A stretch of DNA of 64,000 bases, taken from contig NZ_JACSKC010000001.1 in NCBI RefSeq assembly GCF_018617395.1, forward strand, positions 1,426,001 through 1,490,000, given 5' to 3'. Below the pieces are notes generated by a model. The model saw only the letters and a program-made list of their open reading frames with translations, ran no database searches and had not been told where the DNA came from. Both the position numbers and the translations under genes were made by a program. Source of the DNA: Exiguobacterium sp. s48. Its GTDB lineage: Bacteria; Bacillota; Bacilli; Exiguobacteriales; Exiguobacteriaceae. How positions within the stretch are numbered: the stretch's first letter is position 1; each line of letters starts with the position of its first letter. This document shows positions 16,346 to 25,715 of the stretch, one piece after another.

Positions 16346-17401
16346 TTACCCTTTCACGCCCTTCGTATTCTGTATGCGTTTCACATCGATTTCGACGAGC
16401 GGACGCAAGAGACGAACCATCGGTGGACTGATAATCACGAGGACCATCAGGAAAGCGACCCCGAACAGTACGAGCAGTTGCATCCAGGATGTCGGCATGA
16501 ACCCTGCCGGTATGAACGCTTTCCATGCGACGACAAAGAAGACATGAACGAGATAGACGTAAAGACTATATCGACCGGCACGCGAGAAAATCGGGAGCCT
16601 ACGTCCCGGAATAATCATGGCGAAACTGATCGACATGAGCAGTGAAATCGTGTAGACGATCAAGAAGGCAAACGGACCTCCCCACATCGCCTCAGGGACA
16701 GCCGTATCATAAGCGAAGCGGAACTTGAACAAGTTACCGATATGATAGAACGCGTCGTCTTGTTGGACACGCATGGAAATCAACAATCCAATCGTCAACG
16801 TCACAAAAACGATGGCCCCACCAATCCGGTAGCGGTTGCGATGCTCGGCTCGTTTCGGTAACTCAAAGAAATTTAGTGTGTTGCGCTCAGACATCCAGTT
16901 CCCAATCAAGAAGAACGGATAGAACATGATGACTTTGCGCAATGCGAAATATCCCGTCGCCTCGGCCTGGAATCCAAATAGAAGTGCAAATAATAGTGCG
17001 TATAAGACATACCCTTTCAGTTGTGTCACATACGGTGTGATGATGTACCAGAAGATGATTGCCATCAGATACCAGAGTGCCCAGTATGGCTTCAATAGGT
17101 TCAGTCCTGGATTTTCAAGCGAGAAAATCGGGATTCCTTCCGTAAAGGCGAACCAGGACCCGAGGATGACTTGCCAAATGACATAAACGACGAATAGCTG
17201 AATCACACGCAAATAACGGTTCTCTCGATAGAAGTAACCGCTCAACATGATGAATAACGGCATGTGGAAGGTATACAGGAACAAATACACCCACTTCGGT
17301 AGAATGTCGTCGTACGCACCGCGAACATCGGTCAACAAGTGTCCGAAGACGACGAGTAGGACGAGCACTCCTTTAATATTGTCATACCAATAATTTCTCA
17401 T
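16346..17401 (-). CDS. acyltransferase 3 family membrane protein
   Basis: The 351-residue protein has about ten membrane segments and the Acyltransferase-3 signature: a start with NYWYDNIKGVLVLLVVFGHLL, where the His is the expected catalytic residue, and FHMPLFIMLSGYFYR. Members O-acylate envelope sugars; the subfamily resembles fucose/succinyl O-acetylases (OafA/YrrM-like). Substrate cannot be read from the sequence, though cell-wall genes lie nearby. The start at 17401 has AGAGGGAA upstream. Confidence 0.85.
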   Translation of the reverse strand: MRNYWYDNIKGVLVLLVVFGHLLTDVRGAYDDILPKWVYLFLYTFHMPLFIMLSGYFYRENRYLRVIQLFVVYVIWQVILGSWFAFTEGIPIFSLENPGLNLLKPYWALWYLMAIIFWYIITPYVTQLKGYVLYALLFALLFGFQAEATGYFALRKVIMFYPFFLIGNWMSERNTLNFFELPKRAEHRNRYRIGGAIVFVTLTIGLLISMRVQQDDAFYHIGNLFKFRFAYDTAVPEAMWGGPFAFLIVYTISLLMSISFAMIIPGRRLPIFSRAGRYSLYVYLVHVFFVVAWKAFIPAGFMPTSWMQLLVLFGVAFLMVLVIISPPMVRLLRPLVEIDVKRIQNTKGVKG

Positions 17402-17730
17402 AACATTCCCTCTAGTTCTCTATGATGTTTGCAATGAAGTTGACCTATATGTTTTCACGTTCTCTCTACGCACGAAGCACATGGAAGGTCATATGAAAAA
17501 ATCCCTCACCTATCATAATCGATTCCCTCGTCATGTGAAATTACGTTTCAACAAAATTTTCATGTCTTCACTGTCATCATTCCCATAATTCGAGGAATGC
17601 AAGCCGAAACGTCAAAAAATCCTCACGATTCAGCATGTTGTGTGCGTATTCAAATAGACGGGATTGGGTACAGTATAGTATAGTGGTGTTACTAAATATT
17701 CAGAATATTCTAATAAAGGAGGTGGAGAGA
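17402..17730. other. intergenic region between divergent genes
   Basis: This 329-base gap must hold the promoters of the divergent acyltransferase and membrane-protein genes. A plus-strand TATAGT repeat at about 17674-17684 looks like a -10 region without a clear -35. A palindrome AGAATATTCT (17702-17711) lies just before the ribosome site of the plus-strand gene. I see no ORF with a ribosome site and no RNA gene. Confidence 0.4.
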
Positions 17731-18219
17731 ATGGCTTCGATCATTCGAAATCGACATCATATGGTTCATGATCCGAAACGATCATTCTCTAACTTCGGAT
17801 TCTGGTGGTTCGTCAGCGTCTCTTTCGTCGGATTGCTCCTCGTCACTTTCGAGTCCGTCCGCAACGGGTTCTCTGCCATTCATCCTGTACTAGCGAGTAT
17901 GGCTTTCTTCGGACTCACATTCGTTCTCGGGGTCGGTGCCAAATTGGTTCGTGACGTCTGGTGGCTCAACTATTTGCTCGAGCGTACCCAAAATCGCTAC
18001 TTATATATCGGTGGCGACACACTGCAAAGTTGGCAGTATACGCTCGACTCGATTTGGTTGCTCACCCGCACCTCACAAAAAAAGCTCGGCCGATTGTATA
18101 TCCAAATCGACCGAACTGTCAGTGCTGAGGAGGCGAAACGTTTATTCGCCGCCTATTTGATTGATCGAGGTGTCCTCGTCGTCTACTCCCGTCCGAACAA
18201 ACGGAAAAAAATGGCTTGA
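17731..18219 (+). CDS. hypothetical two-helix membrane protein
   Basis: I do not recognise this 162-residue protein. After a basic start it has two membrane segments (about residues 21-42 and 50-70), then a cytosolic alpha/beta-looking part of about 85 residues with GGDTLQSWQYTLDSIWLL and KKLGRLYIQIDRTVSAEEAKRLFAAYLIDRG. The AAGGAGGTGG ribosome site eight bases before the ATG at 17731 is almost perfect, suggesting good expression; longer in-frame starts lack such a site. Its stop is five bases from the convergent hydrolase gene with no terminator between. Confidence 0.75.
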   Translation: MASIIRNRHHMVHDPKRSFSNFGFWWFVSVSFVGLLLVTFESVRNGFSAIHPVLASMAFFGLTFVLGVGAKLVRDVWWLNYLLERTQNRYLYIGGDTLQSWQYTLDSIWLLTRTSQKKLGRLYIQIDRTVSAEEAKRLFAAYLIDRGVLVVYSRPNKRKKMA

Positions 18220-18224
18220 ACGAA

Positions 18225-18824
18225 TTAGTTGAGGTATGCGGCGATCCATGTCCGTGCCGCCTCGACTTCTTCCATACGAAGTTCATGGCCGCCCGAGTGA
18301 TAGAAGAGCTCGACGTCCGCTCCTGCGTTTCGGAGTGTCGATGTCAGCTCTTCTGTTTCTGTTTTCGGGCAAATCGGGTCACGCTCCCCTGCCGAGATGA
18401 ACACGTTCGTCCCCACTAAGTCAGGGAGTGTCAACGAGCGGTCCGGGACCATCGGATGGAAGAGGAGTGAAGCGTTGAACGCCGGGTGACGATAAAGTGC
18501 CGAGCCAATCAAGTTCGCCCCGTTCGAATAGCCGAGTGGAATCATCTTGTCCCGGTCGATGCCATACTCCGTGGCAGCCTCATCCAAAAACTGAAGGAAG
18601 CGCTCGGTCTGTTTCTTTAAGTCTTCGAGGTCGAGCACGCCTTCTGCATGGCGACGGAAAAAACGGGACATGCCGTTTTCAATGACGTCCCCTCGAAGTG
18701 TCAGGATGTTTGCCTCCGTTGACAATTCTTTCGCAAGTGGGATCAAGTCCTGTTCTGTCCCTCCTGTGCCGTGTAATAAAACAAGTGTCGTCTCTGTCGT
18801 TCCTTTTATGAATTGATGAATCAT
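18225..18824 (-). CDS. MhqD-like carboxylesterase/hydrolase
   Basis: A 199-residue alpha/beta hydrolase of the phospholipase/carboxylesterase type. The oxyanion region is LLHGTGG, the nucleophile Ser100 is in GYSNGA, and Asp149 (GERDPIC) and His180 (SGGHEL) complete the triad. In B. subtilis MhqD (YodD) is induced by catechol and quinones with the dioxygenase MhqO; here the two genes overlap by four bases (ATGA), which supports the same pairing. The ATG at 18824 follows AAAGGAGAA. Assignment to quinone detoxification is by family and context. Confidence 0.85.
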   Translation of the reverse strand: MIHQFIKGTTETTLVLLHGTGGTEQDLIPLAKELSTEANILTLRGDVIENGMSRFFRRHAEGVLDLEDLKKQTERFLQFLDEAATEYGIDRDKMIPLGYSNGANLIGSALYRHPAFNASLLFHPMVPDRSLTLPDLVGTNVFISAGERDPICPKTETEELTSTLRNAGADVELFYHSGGHELRMEEVEAARTWIAAYLN

Positions 18825-19765
18825 ATCCGTTCTCCTTTCGGTATCGTGATGGCTGGCAAGGTGCGGACAATTTTGTCGCGGTCCGCTTCTAACCATGATG
18901 GTAAACGTAACGTTTCACCGAGTGTATCAACGGATTCATCCACGGTGAATCCTGGTACGTCCGTCGCAAGTTCATGTAAAATACGGCCGGCATCATGGAA
19001 GTAGACGGAGCGGAAGTAGTTTCGCTCTTTCACTTCGGTCGGACGTAGCCCGAGATCAAAGATGGCGTCTTGCCAAGTTGTGTAATGTTCACCATCTGCG
19101 ATTCGCCAAGCGATGTGATGAACTGTTCCTGTGCCCGGAACCCCTTTCGGTAAAATCGTTTTCTTCACATCGATGACGTTTCCATAGTCGGCTGAACCTT
19201 TCAACCGAATCCATTCTTCATCCTCTGACACCCGTTCCAATCCGAACAGCTCCGTCAACAGACGAACGGTCTCATCCGGTGCTTTTGAAAGAAGCGTCGC
19301 ACCAGCGAATCCGACGATCGCCTCATCTTTGGTAATACCTGGGACGACCCAGCTCGTCTGTTTGGTGCTCGGTCGCGCAACGAGCTCGACAACGAGTCCA
19401 TCCGGGTCCTCGAACAAGAGCGATGCCTCACCGAACCGTTCTGTGGCGACGGTCGCGATGCCATGCTGTTGTAATCTTTCTTCCCAGAACGGCAAACTTC
19501 CTGCCGGTACGAGATAGGCAGTCACACCGACTTGCCCGCTCCCGACCTGCCCTTTCCCTAGTCCCGGAATCGGGAAGAAAGTAATCACCGTCCCAGGTGT
19601 CCCGACCACGTCCCCAAAATAAAGGTGGTACGTTCCCGGATCATCAAAGTTGACGGTCTGCTTCACGAAGCGAAGACCGAGTACTTGGCCATAAAAATCA
19701 AGCGTGCGCTGTGGGTCCTGTACCATCGATGAGATGTGATGGATCCCCGTAGACTGCGTTTTCAT
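18821..19765 (-). CDS. MhqO-like ring-cleaving dioxygenase (VOC superfamily)
   Basis: The 314-residue protein is a tandem glyoxalase-fold (VOC) extradiol-type dioxygenase. Metal-ligand positions are visible in IHHISSM near the N-terminus, GTVHHIAWRI near residue 215 and GRILHELATD near residue 265. In Bacillus, MhqA/E/O enzymes of this type detoxify hydroquinones. I chose the ATG at 19765 because AAGGAGG lies six bases upstream, while an ATG two codons earlier abuts that site. A perfect palindrome fitting the MhqR box is 17 bases upstream of the start. Confidence 0.88.
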   Translation of the reverse strand: MKTQSTGIHHISSMVQDPQRTLDFYGQVLGLRFVKQTVNFDDPGTYHLYFGDVVGTPGTVITFFPIPGLGKGQVGSGQVGVTAYLVPAGSLPFWEERLQQHGIATVATERFGEASLLFEDPDGLVVELVARPSTKQTSWVVPGITKDEAIVGFAGATLLSKAPDETVRLLTELFGLERVSEDEEWIRLKGSADYGNVIDVKKTILPKGVPGTGTVHHIAWRIADGEHYTTWQDAIFDLGLRPTEVKERNYFRSVYFHDAGRILHELATDVPGFTVDESVDTLGETLRLPSWLEADRDKIVRTLPAITIPKGERI

Positions 19766-19782
19766 TGTCATCCTCCTTTTAT

Positions 19783-19800
19783 TATCTTGATTTCAAGATA
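19783..19800. promoter_or_regulatory. MhqR-type operator
   Basis: TATCTTGATTTCAAGATA is a perfect inverted repeat (eight-base arms, two-base centre) directly upstream of the mhqO ribosome site. It agrees with the published MhqR box pattern as I remember it (tATCTcgaAtTCgAGATa). No mhqR gene is in the window. Confidence 0.65.
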
Positions 19801-19884
19801 AAACATTTACCAAAGAAAGTGAAACTTTTTGCTCAAGGTGGCGTACGATAAGGAGAAGAAAACATTTTAAGGAGGTAAATGAAC

Positions 19885-20775
19885 ATGGCATTACATATCG
19901 AACGCGTCACCAAAGAGTTTGGGGATTTCACAGCCGTCGACGACCTCACTTTCCGTGTCCCACAAGGGGAAATGTTCGGTTTACTCGGTGCAAATGGTGC
20001 CGGAAAGACAACGACATTCCGGATGATCCTCGACATCTTAAAACCGACTGATGGGAGCATCACGTGGAACGGGAAGGCGGTCGATCATCGCATCGTCGGT
20101 TATTTGCCCGAGGAACGCGGCTTGTACCCGAAATCCCAAGTTCGAGAACAGCTCGTCTTTCTCGCGAGCCTAAAAGGGATGCGTGGGAGCGACGCCAAAC
20201 GTGCGGTCAAGTCTTGGCTCGAACGCCTCGAAATTCCTCAATATGAGACGATGCGCGTCGAACAGCTCTCAAAAGGAAATCAACAGAAGGTTCAGCTCGT
20301 CGCCGCCCTGCTTCACAACCCAGAACTCGTCATCTTAGACGAACCGTTCAGCGGGCTCGACCCGGTCAACGTCGAAATCCTGAAGCGTGAAGTTCTCGCG
20401 TTGCGTGACGCCGGGACGACCATCGTCTTCTCGAGTCATCGAATGGAACACGTCGAAGAATTGTGCCAACACGTCGGCATCTTGAAAGGTGGCCGTGCCG
20501 TCGTGAGCGGTGACGTTCCGACAATCAAGTCGAGATACGAAGAGCCTGCCCTCTTTATTGAAACGGACCAGATTCATATTCTCGAGTCCCTCCCAGTCGT
20601 GGAGACAATCGAACCCTACAAATCCGGTCATCTAGTTCACTTGCATTCTTTTGACGATAGTGATGCCGTCCTGTCAGCACTGGTGCGTCATCAAGCGAAC
20701 GTGAAGACGTTCATGCGTCAACCCGTATCGCTCAATGACATCTTCATCAAGGAGGTTGGACAACATGTTTCATAA
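19885..20775 (+). CDS. ABC transporter ATP-binding protein (NatA/YhaQ type)
   Basis: The 296-residue ATPase has Walker A GANGAGKTTT (about residue 37), a Q-loop region ending in YLPEERGLY, signature LSKGNQQKVQL, Walker B LVILDEPFSGLDP and switch His in FSSHRMEH. The last 80 residues form the extra C-terminal domain seen in YhaQ/NatA-like exporters. The ATG at 19885 is nine bases after AAGGAGG; an ATG two codons earlier is too close. The permease gene overlaps the 3' end by 11 bases. The exported substrate, possibly sodium or a toxic compound, is unknown. Confidence 0.9.
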   Translation: MALHIERVTKEFGDFTAVDDLTFRVPQGEMFGLLGANGAGKTTTFRMILDILKPTDGSITWNGKAVDHRIVGYLPEERGLYPKSQVREQLVFLASLKGMRGSDAKRAVKSWLERLEIPQYETMRVEQLSKGNQQKVQLVAALLHNPELVILDEPFSGLDPVNVEILKREVLALRDAGTTIVFSSHRMEHVEELCQHVGILKGGRAVVSGDVPTIKSRYEEPALFIETDQIHILESLPVVETIEPYKSGHLVHLHSFDDSDAVLSALVRHQANVKTFMRQPVSLNDIFIKEVGQHVS

Positions 20776-21958
20776 CTTTGGACCTCTCTATACGTTCACA
20801 CTCAAATCGAGAATTCGTTCGAAAGCATTCCTCATCTCGACGGCGTTAACGGTCCTCTTCATCTTTGGCTTCACGAACATCGATCGCATCATGTCTATGT
20901 TTGAGGATTCTGAACAGGCTAGTGCTCTCGTCGTGTCTGAGAACACGGAAATCGTCGATACGATGCAATCCCTTGGTTATGAAGATGTCGCAACGAGCGA
21001 CCTCACGGAAGACGAGGCACGTGCTGGGATTAACGACGGCGAGTATGGCGTTGTCGCCTTTGTCGAAGGGTATGATGCCCGTGTCATCTCCGAACGGCCA
21101 GAACAGGAGTTCACGGCGATTTTACAAACGTCGTTGCAACAATTGCGAAATGCTGAATTGATTGAAACGTCGAACATTGACCCGGCCGTCATCGCTTCCC
21201 TCAGCGAACCGATTCAACTTGACGAGTCGTATCTCGGACGCGGTGGGGAAAACTCGGATGAACTCCTCTCGTCCTCGGCGCTCGTTTACGTTATGTTGAT
21301 GCTCCTATACATCTCAATCATCACCTATGGATCGATGATTTCAACAGAAGTGACGACTGAGAAATCGTCGCGCGTCATGGAACTCATCATCTCAACGACT
21401 CATCCGGTGACCCATATGCTTGCGAAAGTGACCGCCATCGGTACACTCGCTCTTTTCCAAATCGGTCTTTTCCTCGGGTTCGGATATGTGAGTGCGAGTG
21501 GTAGCGAACTGGCATCTACGGTCATCGAGAACGCCGGCAACGCACGGGCAGTCATCTATCTACTTGTGTTCTTCTTACTCGGTTACTTGTTGTACGCTTC
21601 TCTTTTCGCTGTCCTCGGCTCACTCGTCAGCCGTGTAGAAGAGTCACAACAAATGGTTATGCCGGTCATCATGCTACTTGTCGCTGCGTTCTTAGTCGCG
21701 ATGTTCGGATTGAACAACCCGGATGCGACCATCGTAACCATCCTCTCATTCGTTCCATTCTTCACACCGATGCTCATGTTCCTTCGGGTCATGCTCGTCG
21801 ATGTGGCTGTATGGGAAGTGGCACTCTCGATCGGACTTCTCATGGGAACGATTGGCGTCACGTTATGGATCGGTTCAAAATTCTATCGTGGTGGCGTCTT
21901 GTTCTATGGGACGAATGCCATTAAACAATGGCGACAAATATTACAAAATCGACAATAA
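20765..21958 (+). CDS. ABC-2 type permease (NatB/YhaP type)
   Basis: The 397-residue protein has one membrane helix at about 20-38, a large extracytoplasmic domain to about residue 165, and five further helices at the C-terminus, the ABC2_membrane_3 layout of NatB and YhaP. The stretch TEVTTEKSSRVMELIIST before the TM bundle is a strong family hallmark. The ATG at 20765 has AAGGAGG upstream inside the ATPase gene, so the genes are translationally linked. Confidence 0.9.
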   Translation: MFHNFGPLYTFTLKSRIRSKAFLISTALTVLFIFGFTNIDRIMSMFEDSEQASALVVSENTEIVDTMQSLGYEDVATSDLTEDEARAGINDGEYGVVAFVEGYDARVISERPEQEFTAILQTSLQQLRNAELIETSNIDPAVIASLSEPIQLDESYLGRGGENSDELLSSSALVYVMLMLLYISIITYGSMISTEVTTEKSSRVMELIISTTHPVTHMLAKVTAIGTLALFQIGLFLGFGYVSASGSELASTVIENAGNARAVIYLLVFFLLGYLLYASLFAVLGSLVSRVEESQQMVMPVIMLLVAAFLVAMFGLNNPDATIVTILSFVPFFTPMLMFLRVMLVDVAVWEVALSIGLLMGTIGVTLWIGSKFYRGGVLFYGTNAIKQWRQILQNRQ

Positions 21959-22022
21959 CGTTTACAGCAAATTCGTTTTCGTTTACTCTAAAGAATGTGC
22001 AAAATGAGGAGGAAAACGAACT

Positions 22023-22448
22023 ATGCGATCACGATTACTCGCAGCCTTAATCTTTACGTTTATGTCGACGCTCACGACGTTCATCTGTTATACCGTCTTC
22101 TTAGACGCAGATGCGTTATGGCAAATTCTACTTGCCTATGCAGGTAGCACGTTTATCGGAACGCTCGCGTTTTGGTATCCAGTCAGCAGACGTCCACAAA
22201 CGTCCCGCTTCGGTGGCGCATGGATCGGCATCATGATTACTGCAACGACACTCATTGGCTTCACTGCCATCCGCTTCACATTCCGCGGAGACGCAGCCGC
22301 ATTGCTCGACTGGCAAACGATGCTAGCGAGTCTTGCTTACACATTCGGTTATGTCGGATGGGTGCTCACAATCTTGAATATCGTGCTCGGCTTCTTACTC
22401 GCCGGCACGCGTCCAAAAGTACGCTACGAAGCGCGTCCGATGCGCTGA
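22023..22448 (+). CDS. hypothetical four-helix membrane protein
   Basis: I do not recognise this 141-residue protein. Four membrane segments can be seen (about 4-25, 33-52, 67-87 and 105-128), with a short basic tail ending in RPKVRYEARPMR. It starts 64 bases after the ABC permease, behind a GAGGAGG site, and is followed by a strong terminator; it may be the last gene of that operon or have its own promoter. No catalytic motif is visible. Confidence 0.75.
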   Translation: MRSRLLAALIFTFMSTLTTFICYTVFLDADALWQILLAYAGSTFIGTLAFWYPVSRRPQTSRFGGAWIGIMITATTLIGFTAIRFTFRGDAAALLDWQTMLASLAYTFGYVGWVLTILNIVLGFLLAGTRPKVRYEARPMR

Positions 22449-22454
22449 TTGACA

Positions 22455-22484
22455 TGACCGGGAGAATCTCCTGGTCATTTTTTT
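22455..22484 (+). terminator. terminator of the yhaQP-like operon
   Basis: Eleven-base arms (22455-22465 and 22467-22477) with one G-T pair are followed by seven T residues, six bases after the stop codon. Confidence 0.88.
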
Positions 22485-22494
22485 ACGCAAAAAA

Positions 22495-22514
22495 ACCGTA
22501 GAATGCTCTACGGT
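22495..22514 (-). terminator. terminator of the XRE regulator gene
   Basis: ACCGTAGA and TCTACGGT pair around an ATGC loop; the minus strand continues into a T-run. It stands back to back with the plus-strand terminator at 22455-22484. Confidence 0.8.
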
Positions 22515-23113
22515 CATTGCAATTTATATGATTTGTCCACGACACCATATTCTGCGTACTGGAATGAGTTGTCCGCAAACCGGTCTGGAACGAGCCGCTC
22601 CACATAGCGGGCGAACGGGACGATGTGGCGCGTCGTATCATGTGACCGCCCGAGGTCAAGCACCGCATCAACGAGCGCTTCGAGTGCATGGTGTGACGTC
22701 GGTTCCTCGTCTTCTTTGAAAATGCGATGTAACTCCTCTTCGTGCATCAGGTCAAAGATGCGCATCCGTTCTTCGAGTTGGCGCTGCATCTCCTCGACGG
22801 ACTTCCCGTGCATCGCTTCTTCATAGGCGAGCTTCATCTGTTCGAGTTCCGGCACCTTCCCTCGCATGAGCACCTTGAGCGACTCCCCCGTCCAAATATG
22901 GCGTGCCAAATAGTTCGGATCGATTTGCAAAGCGTCTGCGAGCGCCTCTATGTAAGGCATAGTCGGATACACCTCACTCAGTTCCGTACGTCGAATGAAG
23001 TAAGGGGCGACACCGATTCGTTCCGCAAGCGTCTCAATCGACAACCCCGCCCGTTCTCGAATTATTCGTATCCGATCCCCATATCCCCGGTATGGTGCAT
23101 TTTTTCCGTCCAT
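22514..23113 (-). CDS. XRE-family helix-turn-helix regulator
   Basis: The 199-residue protein has a Cro/C1-type HTH at about residues 11-68 (IRIIRERAGLSIETLAERIGVAPYFIRRTEL), in which the second helix pair is typical. The rest is a charged helical region rich in Glu, Arg and Met with a possible coiled coil at about 95-130, without a known effector domain. It starts behind AGGGGGAAA. It is divergent from nothing and probably monocistronic, being bounded by terminators on both sides. Its targets are unknown. Confidence 0.82.
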   Translation of the reverse strand: MDGKNAPYRGYGDRIRIIRERAGLSIETLAERIGVAPYFIRRTELSEVYPTMPYIEALADALQIDPNYLARHIWTGESLKVLMRGKVPELEQMKLAYEEAMHGKSVEEMQRQLEERMRIFDLMHEEELHRIFKEDEEPTSHHALEALVDAVLDLGRSHDTTRHIVPFARYVERLVPDRFADNSFQYAEYGVVDKSYKLQ

Positions 23114-23162
23114 CTCATTTCCCCCTTCCCTCTCTCCATTATAATTCCCGCATTCACAAAAA

Positions 23163-23192
23163 AATACTCGGAAGCGTAAGCTCCCGAGTATT
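23163..23192 (-). terminator. terminator of the EIIA gene
   Basis: Arms of about 13 bases (AATACTCGG and the matching CCGAGTATT plus inner pairs with one mismatch) are followed on the minus strand by a T-run. Confidence 0.8.
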
Positions 23193-23203
23193 AAGTCGTT
23201 CTC

Positions 23204-23704
23204 TTATTTCTTTGTCAATTCGACGACTTCTGAAGATCCAGCTGTCACCGTGTCGCCTTCTGCGACAAGTTTGTTCACGCCGAAGCTGTCATGGTTCGTG
23301 ATAATGATCGGAGTGATCGTTGATGGAGCATTCGCTTTGATGAAGTCGAGGTCGAACGTGACGAGCGGGTCGCCTGCTTTGACTGACTGACCTTCTGTGA
23401 CGTGAGTCTCGAAGCCTTCACCTTTCAAGTTGACTGTGTCCAAACCGATATGAATCAAGTATTCTGCACCGTTGTCGGCATTGATACCGATCGCGTGTTT
23501 CGTCGGGAATACTGTCGCGATTGTTCCGCTAACCGGTGAGACGACCTTTCCTTCTGTCGGCTCGATCGCAATTCCGTCACCCATCATTTTTTGTGAGAAT
23601 ACTTGGTCCGGTACGTTCGTGATGTCGACGACCTTTCCTGTAAGCGGTGAAACCGCGTTGAGTTGTTCTTCTTTACCACCAAAAAGTTTTTTAAAGAATC
23701 CCAT
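23204..23704 (-). CDS. crr: PTS glucose-type EIIA protein
   Basis: A stand-alone EIIA(Glc) passes phosphate from HPr to EIIBC permeases that lack a IIA domain. The 166-residue protein is full length; active-site His70 (FPTKHAIGI) and His85 ([11 protein letters not shown]) correspond to the two histidines of the family, and [10 protein letters not shown] and SPVSGTI mark the fold. It is monocistronic with its own terminator. TreP in this window lacks IIA and is the obvious client, perhaps along with other permeases elsewhere. Confidence 0.93.
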   Translation of the reverse strand: MGFFKKLFGGKEEQLNAVSPLTGKVVDITNVPDQVFSQKMMGDGIAIEPTEGKVVSPVSGTIATVFPTKHAIGINADNGAEYLIHIGLDTVNLKGEGFETHVTEGQSVKAGDPLVTFDLDFIKANAPSTITPIIITNHDSFGVNKLVAEGDTVTAGSSEVVELTKK

Positions 23705-23912
23705 AGCTTAATCCCTCCAACATGTTCTATTCAATCGAAGTCTTCACTTTTATACCCGAAAAGCTAATACTTCAATCCCTACCCCATTAACGGTATAGTT
23801 GTAATAAGGTAGTGCGAAATCGTTTTACACATCGTAAGAATACGAGTGTGCAATCGCTTTTGCAAGCCCTTTTTACACTTTGTAAAAATTTCACACGATG
23901 GAGGCGCTTACA

Positions 23913-25607
23913 ATGACGACTTTCACAAAATTGTCATATGAACGGCCCGACTTGGATGCTTTAAACAGCAGATTGTCGGACTATTCTGCCGAATTACAGC
24001 AAGCCAGTACACTCGAGGAAGCGAACGAACTCATTCGCCAAATCAACAAGGAACGGAACGACTTTGAGACACAAAGTCAGCTCGTCGCGATCCGACATTC
24101 GGTCGACACACGCGATTCGTTTTATGAGGAAGAACAAGCCTTCTTTGACGACGCACTTCCGGTCTATGAGAAGGAGATTCAAGCGTACTATCGCGTCTTG
24201 ACGAACCACGAGCTCCGCACTGAGCTCGAAGCGGAATGGGGCAGCCAACTGTTCTCGCTCGCCGAACGCGCACTCGAAACGTTCGAGGAGTCACTCATCC
24301 CGAAATTACAGGAAGAAAACCGCCTCGCGACAGCTTATCAAAAAGTCATGTCCGCTGCGCAAATCGAATTTGACGGCAAGACGCTCAACTTGTCACAGTT
24401 TGGTCCGTATCTTCAGTCACCAGACCGTGATGTCCGCAAAGCCGCATCCGTCGCCCGCTATACATACCTTTCAGACAACGGCGACGAGCTCGATCGCATT
24501 TATGGGGAACTCGTACGAGTCCGCACGGAAATCGCTCACGCGCTCGGCTTCCCGTCGTTCGTTGAACTCGGTTATGCACGCATGCAACGCGTCGGATATG
24601 ACGAATCGATGGTCGACAACTTCCGGAAACAAGTCCGTGACGTCATCGTCCCGCTCGCTTCTGCCTTAAAAGAAAAGCAGGCGAAACGAATCGGTGTCGA
24701 CCACCTCTATTACTATGATGAGTCGTTCGTCTTCCCAGACGGAAACGCGACACCTCAAGGGGATGAGTCGTTCATCATCGAAGGCGGAAACAAGATGTAT
24801 CGTGAGCTCTCAAACGAGACGGACGAGTTCTTCCAGTACATGCAGGAACGCGGCGCCCTCGACTTGACGGCGAAACCAGGGAAGTCAGGTGGTGGCTACT
24901 GCACGTACTTACCGTCTGAAGGACTTCCGTTCATCTTCTCGAACTTCAACGGAACGGCCGGCGACATCGACGTGCTCACGCACGAAGTCGGTCATGCCTT
25001 CCAAGTATATGAGAGCCGTCATTTGACGACACCGGAATACGCCTTCCCGACATATGAGGCGTGCGAGATTCACTCGATGTCGATGGAGTTCTTCTGTTGG
25101 CCATGGATGGAGCTCTTCTTCGGCGACCAAGTCGACAAGTACAAGTTCAATCACTTGGCCGGTAGCATGACGTTCCTTCCTTATGGCGTGCTCGTCGATG
25201 AGTTCCAACACGTCGTCTACCGCAACCCAGAGATGACAGCAGCCGAGCGTCGTCAGGCATGGCGCGATTTGGAGAAGGTCTATCTCCCGCACCGCGATTA
25301 TGAGACGAACGACTACCTTGAGTCTGGCGCATGGTGGCACCAACAAGGCCACATCTTCCAAAGCCCGTTCTACTATATCGACTACACACTCGCACAAGTG
25401 TGTGCATTCCAGTTCTGGGTACGCATGCATGAAGACCGTGAGGCGGCATGGAGCGATTACCTCACACTCTGTCAGGCAGGCGGAAGCCGCTCGTTCCTCG
25501 AACTCGTGGAACTGGCAGGTCTCAAGTCTCCGTTCGCAGACGGCGTGTTGAAAGAAACGATCGATCAAATCGAAGACTATCTCTTGAAACATCCACTTGC
25601 GAACTAA
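23913..25607 (+). CDS. M3 family oligoendopeptidase
   Basis: A cytosolic zinc metallopeptidase of the thimet/PepF group that trims short peptides. The 564-residue protein carries the zinc motif HEVGHAF at about residue 356-362, with the third ligand expected in the following EACEIHSMSMEFF helix, where the Glu of ExxS/M is seen. The substrate-side Tyr/His region GHIFQSPFYYIDY is also conserved. I chose the ATG at 23913, supported by TGGAGGC; five upstream codons are in frame but overlap that site. A strong terminator follows. Confidence 0.9.
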   Translation: MTTFTKLSYERPDLDALNSRLSDYSAELQQASTLEEANELIRQINKERNDFETQSQLVAIRHSVDTRDSFYEEEQAFFDDALPVYEKEIQAYYRVLTNHELRTELEAEWGSQLFSLAERALETFEESLIPKLQEENRLATAYQKVMSAAQIEFDGKTLNLSQFGPYLQSPDRDVRKAASVARYTYLSDNGDELDRIYGELVRVRTEIAHALGFPSFVELGYARMQRVGYDESMVDNFRKQVRDVIVPLASALKEKQAKRIGVDHLYYYDESFVFPDGNATPQGDESFIIEGGNKMYRELSNETDEFFQYMQERGALDLTAKPGKSGGGYCTYLPSEGLPFIFSNFNGTAGDIDVLTHEVGHAFQVYESRHLTTPEYAFPTYEACEIHSMSMEFFCWPWMELFFGDQVDKYKFNHLAGSMTFLPYGVLVDEFQHVVYRNPEMTAAERRQAWRDLEKVYLPHRDYETNDYLESGAWWHQQGHIFQSPFYYIDYTLAQVCAFQFWVRMHEDREAAWSDYLTLCQAGGSRSFLELVELAGLKSPFADGVLKETIDQIEDYLLKHPLAN

Positions 25608-25715
25608 CAAGTAAAATGATTACTGGATTTTTTTCCGCCCAATAGGCTTACCATAAGAAATTCGGGCGCTTTGGAAAAATGACGTTTCAGGATTATTTTA
25701 TTCACTTGATATGAA

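Noticed and set aside
24909-25610. 233-codon minus-strand ORF opposite the M3 peptidase gene
   Set aside because: It is long only because of codon bias in the real gene; the peptidase motifs lie on the plus strand.
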